Positions 7,918 to 16,530 of a DNA stretch of 64,000 bases are shown here, piece by piece. Below the pieces are notes generated by a model. The model had not been told where the DNA came from, did not search any database, and saw only the letters and a program-made list of their open reading frames with translations. Position 1 is the stretch's first letter, and each line of letters opens with the position of its first letter. The stretch is taken from assembly GCA_035946735.1 (NCBI GenBank), contig DASYYZ010000047.1, positions 1-64,000 on the forward strand, read 5' to 3'. Source of the DNA: Gp13-AA77 sp035946735. GTDB taxonomy: Bacteria > Acidobacteriota > Terriglobia > UBA7540. A program made the position numbers and the translations under genes.

Positions 7918-8670
7918 TCACCGGCTGGCCAGTCCTCCTGCGGTCTCCGCGCCGTCGATGGTGTAGACGTGCCCGCTGATGTAGCCGGCGTCATCGGACG
8001 CGAGAAAAGCAAAGAGCGCTGCCACTTCCTCCGGTTGCGCGTGCCGTCCAAGAGGGATCTTGCGGTTTACGTCCGCCAGCATTTCCTCCGTGTATTCCGC
8101 CCGCTGCATGGGCGTGAGCACGTAGCCGGGCGCGACCGCGTTCACGCGTACCTTGGGAGCAAGCTCCAGCGCCATGGATCGCGTCAGCTCGATCAGCCCG
8201 GCCTTTGAGGCGTTGTAGTCCGCGTAGTATGGATAGCCGACGATTCCGTTGGTGGAGGCGGTGTTCACGATTACTCCGCCGTGGGCCTCCATCATCTGAC
8301 GCGCCGCAGTTTGAGCAACGTAGAAGGCACCGGTGAGATTCACGGCGATCACCCGGTTCCACTCTTCAGGCGTGATGTCGAGAAAGCGGCGGCGAATGCT
8401 GATTCCGGCGTTGTTGATCACCACATCCACCGCCCCCATAAGGGCCGTGGCCTCCGCGAAGGCCTGCCGGACGTCATCGAGTCGCGCGACATCCGCAGCC
8501 AGGACTCCCGCAAGCTCCGACGATTTCTCCACGATCCGGCGCCGATTCTCCGCGTTGTTGTCCAGCACCACCACGAGCGCGCCTTCCTCAAGAAAGCGCG
8601 CGGCCGTGGCCGCACCGATACCGCTCGCGCCGCCCGTAATCAGCACTCGCTTGCCCTTGAGCCCGCGCAT
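7918..8670 (-). CDS. Short-chain dehydrogenase/reductase (SDR, classical type)
   Basis: This 250-residue classical SDR has the TGGASGIG cofactor motif (about 12-19), an Asp at the end of strand two (VVVLDNN) that favours NAD over NADP, the NNAG motif, the catalytic Ser in NTAST, and the YNASK catalytic Tyr/Lys pair (about 155-159). The C-terminus IPLGRHAQPEEVAALFAFLA is typical for 3-oxoacyl-ACP-reductase-like or sugar-dehydrogenase-like members, so the substrate cannot be assigned. It is a soluble cytosolic oxidoreductase. It lies 112 bp downstream of the tannase-family gene on the same strand, so the two may share a catabolic transcript, which is inference. Confidence 0.87.
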   Translation of the reverse strand: MRGLKGKRVLITGGASGIGAATAARFLEEGALVVVLDNNAENRRRIVEKSSELAGVLAADVARLDDVRQAFAEATALMGAVDVVINNAGISIRRRFLDITPEEWNRVIAVNLTGAFYVAQTAARQMMEAHGGVIVNTASTNGIVGYPYYADYNASKAGLIELTRSMALELAPKVRVNAVAPGYVLTPMQRAEYTEEMLADVNRKIPLGRHAQPEEVAALFAFLASDDAGYISGHVYTIDGAETAGGLASR

Positions 8671-8782
8671 GGCACCTCAGTTTTGTCGTTGGACCTGTCT
8701 CGGGGATCGACGAGCAGAGAACTCGGGTGGGAGCGCGCCCGTTATTGCCAATCTCCTCGACGCGGCAACCAGAATGCAAACC

Positions 8783-10405
8783 CTACTTTACTTCTGCCCG
8801 GCAAACAAAATTGGCAGCATCATTGGTGTCGCCGGAGCCTTTGTACTTCGCCATCTGCGGATAGGGGCAAAGGGGGCGCGTCATAGAGATACCCTTGGCG
8901 GGATCCGAGTCGTCGTTGTATTTCGTGGCGACGATGCTGGAGGGCGCGCTGCCCTTTTCAACCCACTGCTGGAGCGCCGCGTAGATGTTGTGTTCCGGAT
9001 CGTCAGGAACAGGCGCTCCGTCCTGTCCGAAGGAATGCGGTCCCGGTCCGCCCGAGCAGTGCTGCATGCCTGGCGCCATGTAGAGCCGTACAAACGAATT
9101 GACCTCACGCTGGCCTAGCTTCGAGGCTACCGCGCCGTAGTAATCGATGGTATTGGTCGCCGGGATCGCCGCGTCGCTCCAGCCGTGGTACAGAACCAGC
9201 TTGCCGCCTCGCCTCATGAGCGGCCCCAGATCGGGATTCGTTGCGTCGAGCATGTGGGCGGTTTTGGTCTCGGCCAGCTTCAGGCTATCTTCCAGCTTAA
9301 AGCTCTTCGGATCCCAGCCGGACTTCTCGTACACCATGTTGGTGAAGTATCCAGCGCCGAAAAAGAACATCAAACTGCGGCCCGGCTCCGGGCCCGTGAC
9401 CCACAGCGGCCAGCCGCCCGGCCCGTCCTCGCCGCCCGGCGGGTAGCCTGGAAAGATCCGCCGGCCGGACGAGTCCTGCGGCCCGGCGTAAAGCTTTTTC
9501 AAGGCTGCCACCTGCGGAGCACTGAGGCAAGAGGCAGAATCGACGCCCTGGCACAGCAGGGTGGCAGGATCAAAATCGCACTGCCGCGGATCGTTCACGA
9601 TTCCGTCGGTCACGCCATCGCGGGCGTCGCAAGCCTTCAGCACCGCCGCGCTCAGGGCAGGGATCTTGTTGGCGGGAATGTACCCGGCGGGATCGAGCGC
9701 GGTGGCCTGCATGTCCCACATGGCTGCGGTGAGTAGATGGGTCCAGTAGTTTGCGGGAGCGCCCGCCAGAATGCCGTCATAGTCGGCGGGAAAGCGCTGC
9801 GCCTCCATCAGAGCCTCGCGGCCGCCGTCGGAGCAACTGGCGAAATAGGATCGATCGGGGCCGCCGCCGTAAAAGGCGCCGATGATGGCCTTGGCCTTCA
9901 CGGTCATTTCGTGAATGCCGCGATACCCGAAATCGGCCACTTTTTCCGGATGTCCCAACGCCCAGGCTGCGTCGATTCCCGAAGCGGAGTGCCCTGTGTC
10001 GGTACCGGCCGTCGCATAGCCCTGTTTCAGCTGGGCTGCCATGCCGTTGTAGTCGATCACACCTGCAAATCCGCCGTTGCCCTGGCCGCGGTACCGGTGA
10101 TTCCACCCGCTCGCCGGCATCCAGACTTCAATCTTGATGTCCGAGTCCGGCGTGGGCGTAGCCTCGGCCACAACCCGGCAGAAGGCGGGCAGGTCCTTGA
10201 AGTTGGGCGGCGGCCCGATGGGGGGCTGGGGAGACGGCGGCAGCGTGAAGGTTCCGGCGGCAACTGTCTCGGCGAGCGTGATCTTGGTGCTGGGCAGGGA
10301 AAGACTTGCCAAGGCCTGGCACGGCGTCGATGCCGGGCCGGCGTGAGCCGAAACGGCTGTCAGGATTAAAGCGGTCGAGAGCAAGCTTCCCCACAATTTG
10401 AGCAT
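8783..10405 (-). CDS. Secreted tannase/feruloyl esterase-family hydrolase
   Basis: This 540-residue protein begins with a signal peptide (MLKLWGSLLSTALILTAVSAHA) and continues as a tannase/feruloyl esterase-family alpha/beta hydrolase. Family features are FCRVVAEATPTPDSDIKIE, WMPASGWNHRYRGQGNGGFAG, GYATAGTDTGHSA, the nucleophile region YFASCSDGGREALMEAQRFP with Cys-Ser-x-Gly-Gly, an Asp in YHGWSDAAIP and a His in MAPGMQHCSGGPG, consistent with a Ser-Asp-His triad. A Cys next to the serine and a second Cys next to the histidine would form the disulfide known in this family. The ATG has GAGGAG upstream. The likely substrates are plant phenolic esters; the exact ester is not predictable. Confidence 0.9.
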   Translation of the reverse strand: MLKLWGSLLSTALILTAVSAHAGPASTPCQALASLSLPSTKITLAETVAAGTFTLPPSPQPPIGPPPNFKDLPAFCRVVAEATPTPDSDIKIEVWMPASGWNHRYRGQGNGGFAGVIDYNGMAAQLKQGYATAGTDTGHSASGIDAAWALGHPEKVADFGYRGIHEMTVKAKAIIGAFYGGGPDRSYFASCSDGGREALMEAQRFPADYDGILAGAPANYWTHLLTAAMWDMQATALDPAGYIPANKIPALSAAVLKACDARDGVTDGIVNDPRQCDFDPATLLCQGVDSASCLSAPQVAALKKLYAGPQDSSGRRIFPGYPPGGEDGPGGWPLWVTGPEPGRSLMFFFGAGYFTNMVYEKSGWDPKSFKLEDSLKLAETKTAHMLDATNPDLGPLMRRGGKLVLYHGWSDAAIPATNTIDYYGAVASKLGQREVNSFVRLYMAPGMQHCSGGPGPHSFGQDGAPVPDDPEHNIYAALQQWVEKGSAPSSIVATKYNDDSDPAKGISMTRPLCPYPQMAKYKGSGDTNDAANFVCRAEVK

Positions 10406-10601
10406 TACGAAGACTCCTCTCTGTGGTAGTCACGCCAGAGACAACGACGGCAGGACCTAAGCTTTAATCTAAGCGAGCGATTTCGCAAACATCCAAGTTC
10501 CCCGAGCTTGCAGCGAAAACGCATTGTCTCACTATTTGGGAGCCGCCCCCCAAGAAAGCTGAGCGCTATGGATGACATTTTTCACACTGTGCGCCGGCCG
10601 C

Positions 10602-11816
10602 TCAACGGGCGCTCATTTGCCGATCCGCCAGCTCCAGCAGCCTCCGGGTTTGAGGATGGGTTGCTTTCTGAAGCGCTTCATGCAGTGGGAACCATTTATG
10701 CTCGCGCTTCTCACCAGCCTTTCCCTCTCTTAGGCTATGCATGAGGTAAAACTGAACTGTGACAGGTTCGTCCGCCACGGTGTACCTCATAACATCGAGA
10801 GGCGGTCCGATGCTGGCCCAGACTCCGGTTTCCTCGTGGACCTCGCGCACGGCCGTCTCCTGCATTGTTTCTCCCAGCTCGATGTGGCCCTTAGGCAGCA
10901 CCCATTCGTTTGGAGCGCTGGTGGCCTGCACCAGGAGGTATTCCGGCCGATTGTCCCTGTTCCGGTAAACCACCCCTCCGGCGCGGGAAATGTCAGGCAC
11001 ATCAGACCCAGGCACTGAGAATTGAGAAGGCTGAGGGGCGCTCGCGCCCTTCGCCTCCAGCGTAATCACGTACCAATAGGCCTGGTTGGTGGCTTTCAGG
11101 CGCTGGTCGACGTATCTCCACAGGGCGAGGTACAGCAGAATAAGGCTGACCAGGGCAACCGCCGGACCGTTCCAGCGGTGCACCCCCAGCTTGGGCAAGG
11201 CCAGGGTTAGCAGCGACAGGATTGAAAGGCCTGTGCCCCACAGCGCCAGCGGGCCGAGGACAACAATCAAGCTTCGAAAAAACTTCGAAGCCGCTTCCAG
11301 GCGTTCCACGGTCGCGAATGCTTCGCGATGTTCCAGATTGAGCCTGGCTTTGCACCACTGGAAGGCGTTGATTCCGCTCGGAGAATTCAGCCGGTCGAGG
11401 TACTTGTCACGGATTCTCAACGTTTGAGCAAGCGCACGGTCCGAATCTTTGTCCTGCCGGATGAAACGGCTGGCCAGCCACAAGACTGTGGCGGAGGCAA
11501 CTTTCTTTCCCTTTTCTTTCCGGTCCTGGCTCGCGAGCCTCCGGATTTGCCGGTAGGTGGTTGCGTTTCGAATAGTGTCGTAGACGCGATCGTCGAGCAG
11601 CCATGAACCCAGGAGGAAAATAAAATGTCCTAACAGGTAACTTACGAACAGAAACGCAACCCAGGCTTCGGTTCCCTTAAGGTTTGCATATCCGCTGCCT
11701 AGAAGGACGTGTCCTAATCCCGCTCCATTGAGACAATACGCGAGGAGCGCCCCGGGCAAGAGAATCGCGAAAAAATCGGTGAGACCGATAAAGAATTTGT
11801 CCGGCTCGAAATCCAT
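10602..11816 (-). CDS. Membrane protein fused to a C-terminal Nudix hydrolase domain
   Basis: I chose ATG 11816 (404 residues) because the product then opens directly with MDFEPDKFFIGLTDFFAILL and GAGGG lies just upstream. The frame could start further up at 11915. The N-terminal 275 residues contain about four hydrophobic segments (near residues 8-28, 55-72, 180-205 and 218-235) separated by a basic cytoplasmic-looking helical region. The C-terminal 130 residues are a Nudix domain with a complete Nudix box, GHIELGETMQETAVREVHEE (G-x5-E-x7-REVHEETGV), plus the typical WVLPKGH lead-in. It would hydrolyse a nucleoside-diphosphate-linked substrate at the inner membrane face. I do not recognise the membrane domain. 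Confidence 0.82.
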   Translation of the reverse strand: MDFEPDKFFIGLTDFFAILLPGALLAYCLNGAGLGHVLLGSGYANLKGTEAWVAFLFVSYLLGHFIFLLGSWLLDDRVYDTIRNATTYRQIRRLASQDRKEKGKKVASATVLWLASRFIRQDKDSDRALAQTLRIRDKYLDRLNSPSGINAFQWCKARLNLEHREAFATVERLEAASKFFRSLIVVLGPLALWGTGLSILSLLTLALPKLGVHRWNGPAVALVSLILLYLALWRYVDQRLKATNQAYWYVITLEAKGASAPQPSQFSVPGSDVPDISRAGGVVYRNRDNRPEYLLVQATSAPNEWVLPKGHIELGETMQETAVREVHEETGVWASIGPPLDVMRYTVADEPVTVQFYLMHSLREGKAGEKREHKWFPLHEALQKATHPQTRRLLELADRQMSAR

Positions 11817-11993
11817 GGCCCCCTCGAGCGAGATCGGATCTCGCCGGAAGCGGTACCGATCATGTGGACCTGCCGCCCGAATTCCGGCCTGGACTGGCGT
11901 TTTGAACGAAAGCACAGGAAGGCGAATCGGGAAAACGCCGGGCCCCGCGCCGCGGCTACGGAGCGATCGGGGCCGCGGCCATCGCGGATTCCT

Positions 11994-12572
11994 TCACTCT
12001 GTGCGTTCGCAGAGCATCACGCGCTCTTCGCCGTCAATTTCGCTGAGGCGCACTTCAATTACTTCAATAGCGGATGTTTGCACTCGCCGCCCGATGTAAT
12101 CGGCCTGGATGGGCAGTTCCCGGTGACCGCGATCGATGAGCACGCAGAGTTCGACGCGCTGCGGCCGGCCCTGATCGATCACGGCATCGAGCGCCGCCCG
12201 GGTTGTTCTCCCGGTGTAAAGAACGTCGTCCACCACCACTACAGTCTTGTTCTCAACCGGGAAGGGAAGCCCTGATCCCTTCACCACTGGCTTCGCGTCC
12301 ACCGTGGAGAGGTCGTCGCGGTAAAAAGTGATGTCAATGGCGGCCACAGGCACGTCAAGGCGCTCCACCTCGCTGATCTTCCGGGCCAGGCGCTCAGCAA
12401 GCGGAGCGCCGCGCCGGCGGACACCCACCAGGAGCAGGTCAGCAGCGCCGTTGTTGCGCTCCACGATCTCATAGGCCAGGCGGGTGAGCGAACGTTCGAT
12501 TTCCGCCGCGGACATGAGTTGGCACTTCTCGCGCAGCCCGGGCTTGTAGGTCGCCGTCGCGGTGTTTTCCAT
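11994..12572 (-). CDS. pyrR: PyrR, bifunctional pyrimidine regulator/uracil phosphoribosyltransferase
   Basis: From ATG 12572 the product is 192 residues. It shows the type I phosphoribosyltransferase fold with the PRPP-binding loop VVVVDDVLYTGRTTRAALDA (about 108-127), the PyrR-type LLLVGVRRRGAPLAERLA and the C-terminal LCVLIDRGHRELPIQADYIG. In other bacteria PyrR binds pyr-operon leader RNA to attenuate transcription and can make UMP from uracil and PRPP. The in-frame sequence upstream of 12572 is Ser/Pro/Arg-rich and non-conserved, so I trimmed it. Unusually, no pyrB, pyrC or carA follows; the next genes are the Nudix fusion and esterase, so this copy is separated from any pyr operon. Confidence 0.92.
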   Translation of the reverse strand: MENTATATYKPGLREKCQLMSAAEIERSLTRLAYEIVERNNGAADLLLVGVRRRGAPLAERLARKISEVERLDVPVAAIDITFYRDDLSTVDAKPVVKGSGLPFPVENKTVVVVDDVLYTGRTTRAALDAVIDQGRPQRVELCVLIDRGHRELPIQADYIGRRVQTSAIEVIEVRLSEIDGEERVMLCERTE

Positions 12573-12755
12573 GTTCGATTCCCTGGGAGAGTTTGAGGCG
12601 CCCAATCGCGCGCCGGGAGAATTGCTTGCTCGTGATCCGGCCCCGGTCCTCGCTGCGTCGGGGTGATAACTGCCGGATGACGGACGGGTCAGCACAAGGC
12701 CCATTTCCGCCGGAATCCGCCACGGCGTGCCGTATCTGAATACCGGGTCGTCGGG

Positions 12756-13412
12756 CTACGTTTTCTCGTAGCTGACTCCGAGCTTTGCCAGCACGTTCGA
12801 AGGGCACCCGTTCCACTCGGACAGCATCTGATTGCCCATATAAGGCAAGTCCTGAATGCCCATTTTGCTGGTGTAAAACCCGCCCAGCACCAGGCTGCGC
12901 ATACGATTGAAGAAGACGACACCCGGAGCGTCGTCGGGCGCCGCCGTCTTGGGATAAGCGATGCGATCGAGGAGTTGCTTCTTCTCCGCTTCCGAGGCAT
13001 CCACGAAATCGTGGCCGAAAGCCCGGTTGGATTCGAGATCGAGCCAGGTGATGCCGCCGCGAATCGTGTCGAGCCCGCCCTGAGAGCCCACCCAGCCGTC
13101 GATGAACTGTGGCACGCCTGCCTGGGTAGCGCTTCCACTGCGCTCGTCTGCGGGGACAATAATGTCGCTCAGCACCGTGACGGTCTTGTACTCGTGCGGG
13201 TTGAACGCCGTAGGCTGGTAATCGCCGGACGCTGGGGCGGCCGCAGCCGGCGCGCCGGACCTATGCGGCATCGACATCTCGGCGGCACGAGCCGCGCCCG
13301 CGGGGAAGAGGGCCGCTGCCGCCGGAACCGTCGAGAGCACTTTCAGCAGGTCGCGGCGGTCCATACTATTCTGGGTGTGCTGCTTCTTCTCGGATTTGGC
13401 GTCATCAATCAT
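12756..13412 (-). CDS. Gluconate 2-dehydrogenase subunit 3-family protein (Tat-type signal)
   Basis: This 218-residue exported protein carries a twin-arginine-like signal (DRRDLLKVLSTVPAAAALF) and then the gluconate 2-dehydrogenase subunit 3 domain (FNPHEYKTVTVLSDIIVPAD, GVPQFIDGWV, NRAFGHDFVDASEAEKKQLL, VLGGFYTSKMGIQDLPYMGN). In known enzymes this subunit escorts a GMC-type flavoprotein through the Tat system to form a membrane-associated sugar or polyol dehydrogenase. It starts 42 bp after the GMC gene on the same strand, the standard pairing. No cytochrome c subunit is adjacent, so the electron acceptor is unknown. Confidence 0.9.
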   Translation of the reverse strand: MIDDAKSEKKQHTQNSMDRRDLLKVLSTVPAAAALFPAGAARAAEMSMPHRSGAPAAAAPASGDYQPTAFNPHEYKTVTVLSDIIVPADERSGSATQAGVPQFIDGWVGSQGGLDTIRGGITWLDLESNRAFGHDFVDASEAEKKQLLDRIAYPKTAAPDDAPGVVFFNRMRSLVLGGFYTSKMGIQDLPYMGNQMLSEWNGCPSNVLAKLGVSYEKT

Positions 13413-13454
13413 AGAGGATTCCTTTCTTCGCTCTCAGTTTTCTGGCTCCTGCCT

Positions 13455-15158
13455 CTACACGTTCAGTTTTCTTACCTCATCCGCTGCATGCTCCGATGTC
13501 CGCCAGGCCAGCGCCATGATCGACAGCGTCGGGTTCTTGTCGGCGTTCGAAACGAAGGGCGCTCCATCGGTCACGAACACATTCTTGCAGTCCCAAGCCT
13601 GGCAGTGCGAGTTCAAGACTGATTTTCTGCGGTCATCGCCCATCAGCACCGAACCCACTTCGTGGATAATCTGGCCGCCCTTGGAAATGCCCCAGTTGTC
13701 TTCGGCGCCCGAGCTCTGCACAACCTCGCCACCCATGTTTACGATCAGCTCGCGGAAGGTTTCCTGCGCGTGCCGCGCCATCAGGATCTCATCCTGGCTC
13801 CACTTGAAATGAAACTTCAACACAGGGATGCCCCACTGATCGACGGTATCGCGATCGATTTCGCACCAACTGTCCTTGTTGGGAATCATTTCGCCGCGGC
13901 AGGCGAATCCGAGAAACGACCCGTAGAAGCTGCGGATTTTGCGTTTGAGACCGGCGCCGTAGCCGCCACCCAGAAACGCTTCGCTGCCGTCGAAATCGCC
14001 GACGCCCGGCATCTGCTTTCCGCCGCCCAGCTCGATATGATACCCGCGCGCGAAGGGCATCTCACTGCGCAATTGCTTCTGATAGTTCCACCACGGCATG
14101 TAGACGTGCATCCCGCCGACGCCGTCGCAGCTGTGCGCCGGTACATCCATGAGCCCCGGCACGAAACCGGCGCCGTCGCTTCCGACCGTGTCCATGAGGT
14201 ATTTGCCGAGCAAACCGCTCGAGTTCGAGAGGCCGTTCGGATGCTGAGGACTGCGCGAGTTCAACATCAGGCGCGCTGTTTCGCAGGCGCTCGCCGCCAG
14301 GACCACGATCTTGCCGCGCACCTGCATTTCTTTGCGTGTTTTCTTGTCGATGTATGAAACGCCGGTCGCCAGGCCCTCGCGGTTGACGAGCACTTCGCGC
14401 GCCATGGCGTCGCAACGTACCTCCAGGTTGCCGGTAGCCTGCGCAGGCGGCAGCAGCACCGTGGGCGACGAGAAGTTGGAAGACGTGGCACAGCTTCGGC
14501 CGCATTGGCCGCAGTAGTGGCAGGCCGGACGCCCATTGAGCGGTCGAGTAAGAATCGACAGTCGCGAGGAAACGCAGGGAATCCCCAGCTTGTTCGAAGC
14601 CTTTTGGATCATCAGCTCGAAGCACCGAGGCCGTGGAGCGGGCAGAAACTTGCCATCGGGAGTGTTCTCCAGGTTTTCCTGCGACCCGAAGACGCCGATC
14701 AGTTCCTCGGTCTTATCGTAGTAGGGGGCAAGGTCCTCGTAACTGATGGGCCAGTCGATCCCCTTGCCGTCGCGGCTGTAGGGCTTGAAATCGTAAGGTC
14801 CCATGCGGAGGGATATTCGACCCCAATGGTTGGTGCGGCCACCCAGCATCCGCCCGCGCCACCACATAAAGTCGGTACCAGGCGCGTTGGTGTAAGGCTC
14901 GCCCTGCACCTGCCATCCGCCCACGCAGCCATCGAACTCGCCGAATGGCTTGTCCGGAGTCGAGCCGCCGCGGTGGGGACCCTCGTACACCCACTTGAGC
15001 ATCGCGGATTCTTTAGCCGTGTCGTACCAGCTTCCGGCTTCGAGAAGCAGGCACTTGGCTCCCGCCTTGGTCAAGACGTAGGCCGCCATGCCGCCGCCCG
15101 CGCCAGAACCCACGATGATGGCGTCATAGGATTTCGCGCTCGACACGCTCTGCGGCAT
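13455..15158 (-). CDS. GMC-family FAD oxidoreductase (sugar/polyol dehydrogenase large subunit)
   Basis: This 567-residue flavoprotein has the FAD dinucleotide-binding motif IIVGSGAGGGMAAYVLTKAG near residue 15, a second GMC block GGRTNHWGRISLRM, a Cys-rich insertion around CHYCGQCGRSCATSSNF that could bind a cofactor or zinc, and the C-terminal GMC_oxred_C region with DGAPFVSNADKNPTLSIMALAWR. It has no signal of its own and would be co-exported with the subunit-3 partner encoded immediately downstream. The pair is expected to oxidise a sugar, sugar acid or polyol in the periplasm. The substrate is not predictable from sequence. GGAGG lies upstream of the ATG. Confidence 0.92.
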   Translation of the reverse strand: MPQSVSSAKSYDAIIVGSGAGGGMAAYVLTKAGAKCLLLEAGSWYDTAKESAMLKWVYEGPHRGGSTPDKPFGEFDGCVGGWQVQGEPYTNAPGTDFMWWRGRMLGGRTNHWGRISLRMGPYDFKPYSRDGKGIDWPISYEDLAPYYDKTEELIGVFGSQENLENTPDGKFLPAPRPRCFELMIQKASNKLGIPCVSSRLSILTRPLNGRPACHYCGQCGRSCATSSNFSSPTVLLPPAQATGNLEVRCDAMAREVLVNREGLATGVSYIDKKTRKEMQVRGKIVVLAASACETARLMLNSRSPQHPNGLSNSSGLLGKYLMDTVGSDGAGFVPGLMDVPAHSCDGVGGMHVYMPWWNYQKQLRSEMPFARGYHIELGGGKQMPGVGDFDGSEAFLGGGYGAGLKRKIRSFYGSFLGFACRGEMIPNKDSWCEIDRDTVDQWGIPVLKFHFKWSQDEILMARHAQETFRELIVNMGGEVVQSSGAEDNWGISKGGQIIHEVGSVLMGDDRRKSVLNSHCQAWDCKNVFVTDGAPFVSNADKNPTLSIMALAWRTSEHAADEVRKLNV

Positions 15159-15362
15159 CTACCAAGCCTCCACCAAGCTAATAAGATCAGTACCGGAGTC
15201 TAACACAAACTGCTCTCAACCCAACCCGTCAGAATCGGTCGAGCCTGTCCCGGTAACGACGAGACTGTGATCCTTCGCGCACATAGCACACGGCGCAGAT
15301 GGGCAGTGGCGTCACAGGAAGCGCTTCTGCTCGTGCTTTTTGCGCGCGCTTGCGGACTCATC

Positions 15363-16238
15363 TCAGTGGCGGCGGAAGACGTAGCGGCGGACCTCGGGCC
15401 AGAATTCCTGCAAAAGATTCACCGGCACTGTGAGCGCGATCTGTTCGCTCGAGTTGCTGAAGGTGTAGGACGCAACATTGAAATGGCCGGGGAGCCAGAG
15501 CGTCGAGATCGCCGTCGAGCCATAGTATGCGCCTAGGTTGGCGATGTTCAGAGTAGGGTGGCCATGTTCATCGTAGGTGAGGAAGCTGTAAGCGATGGCG
15601 TGAACGGCGCGGCTCTTGAATCCGTGTTGCGTGCTGGTGATGTAGCGCACGTCTTCGTGGAGAACTGCTGCGACTGGCGCCTGGATGGTCCCCTGAAGGA
15701 TGGCGTTGGCGGTGCGGGAGGCAACGCGGCGGCCGTAGCCCGCAAATCCGCCTCCCCACCCCGCTGGCGAACCGGTAGCTTGATCGAGCAGCAGCGCGTC
15801 GAAAAACGGTCCGAAATAAGCTCCCACGGAGAAAAAATTCATCTTCCAGTAGAGCTTCCAGCGTTCTTCTCCGGTCAGAGGCTCGTAGTCGGAAGCTGTG
15901 GTCGACACCAGACCCGTCATAGGATTCACCTTGAGACTGTGATGCAGGTCATCACTGGAAGCCGGCTTTGCTTCCGGCCCGGCGCTCGGGTTGGTCTGAC
16001 CTGTGCTCGACGACTGGTGGCTGGTGACTGTCGACCGTTCGCCCGGGGAAGGCACTGGAGGCGCCGCCACGGGCGGTGTGGCTGGTACCGTATCTACAAA
16101 TGCCGCATCCGCACTGTCCGCGTCCCAGGTTGGTCCGCACACTCTGCCTGGAGCTGGAGGAGCGGCCAGCGACAGGCTCGCAATCAGAGCAACGGTTATG
16201 CCGAGGGACATCGTGGCGATTCGCCCGAAACTTCTCAT
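15363..16238 (-). CDS. Exported protein of unknown function, possible outer-membrane protein
   Basis: The protein has 291 residues. It starts with a signal peptide (MRSFGRIATMSLGITVALIASLSLA) and then has a Pro/Ser/Thr-rich disordered segment (about 45-110) before a folded C-terminal half. That half is rich in Gly and aromatics (GSPAGWGGGFAGYGRRVASR, LGAYYGSTAISTLWLPGHF) and contains HEDVRYITS. It reads like an acidobacterial outer-membrane or envelope protein, but I cannot name the family. It is monocistronic, with more than 200 bp to the GMC gene and divergent from the radical SAM gene at 16531. Confidence 0.6.
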   Translation of the reverse strand: MRSFGRIATMSLGITVALIASLSLAAPPAPGRVCGPTWDADSADAAFVDTVPATPPVAAPPVPSPGERSTVTSHQSSSTGQTNPSAGPEAKPASSDDLHHSLKVNPMTGLVSTTASDYEPLTGEERWKLYWKMNFFSVGAYFGPFFDALLLDQATGSPAGWGGGFAGYGRRVASRTANAILQGTIQAPVAAVLHEDVRYITSTQHGFKSRAVHAIAYSFLTYDEHGHPTLNIANLGAYYGSTAISTLWLPGHFNVASYTFSNSSEQIALTVPVNLLQEFWPEVRRYVFRRH

Positions 16239-16530
16239 GCTTTGAGTCCGGCTGCAATGCCCGTCAGCGAGTGCGTTTCCGGAGCGGAATACTGTCTTGA
16301 TACCTCTCTGTAAGGTCGTGACACCCTAATTGTGATGCTTCCCGCCTGCGGACGGTTCGCCGATAGCGCGGGCCTTTCTCGGCTCCGACCGAGGCTGACA
16401 ACTTGTTGTTGCTGTTGAATCCATTTTGTCGACTCGGTAACGAGGTGAGGTCGCCACCTCTGCAACCGTATGTAGCCTGGGGTGCTCTAAGCGTTAAGTT
16501 GAAATTATTGCGCGATGGGAGGTGGTGCCT
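16239..16530. other. Divergent intergenic region, no gene seen
   Basis: This 292-bp spacer lies between the exported unknown protein (minus) and the radical SAM gene (plus). It includes a small inverted repeat GAGGTG...CACCTC near 16442-16460 and the strong Shine-Dalgarno GGGAGGTG at about 16517-16524. I see no coding frame with support. Confidence 0.4.

Noticed and set aside
12560..12585. GTTCGATTCC sequence resembling a tRNA T-arm
   Set aside because: It is part of the pyrR ribosome-binding region; no acceptor, D or anticodon arms can be folded around it.
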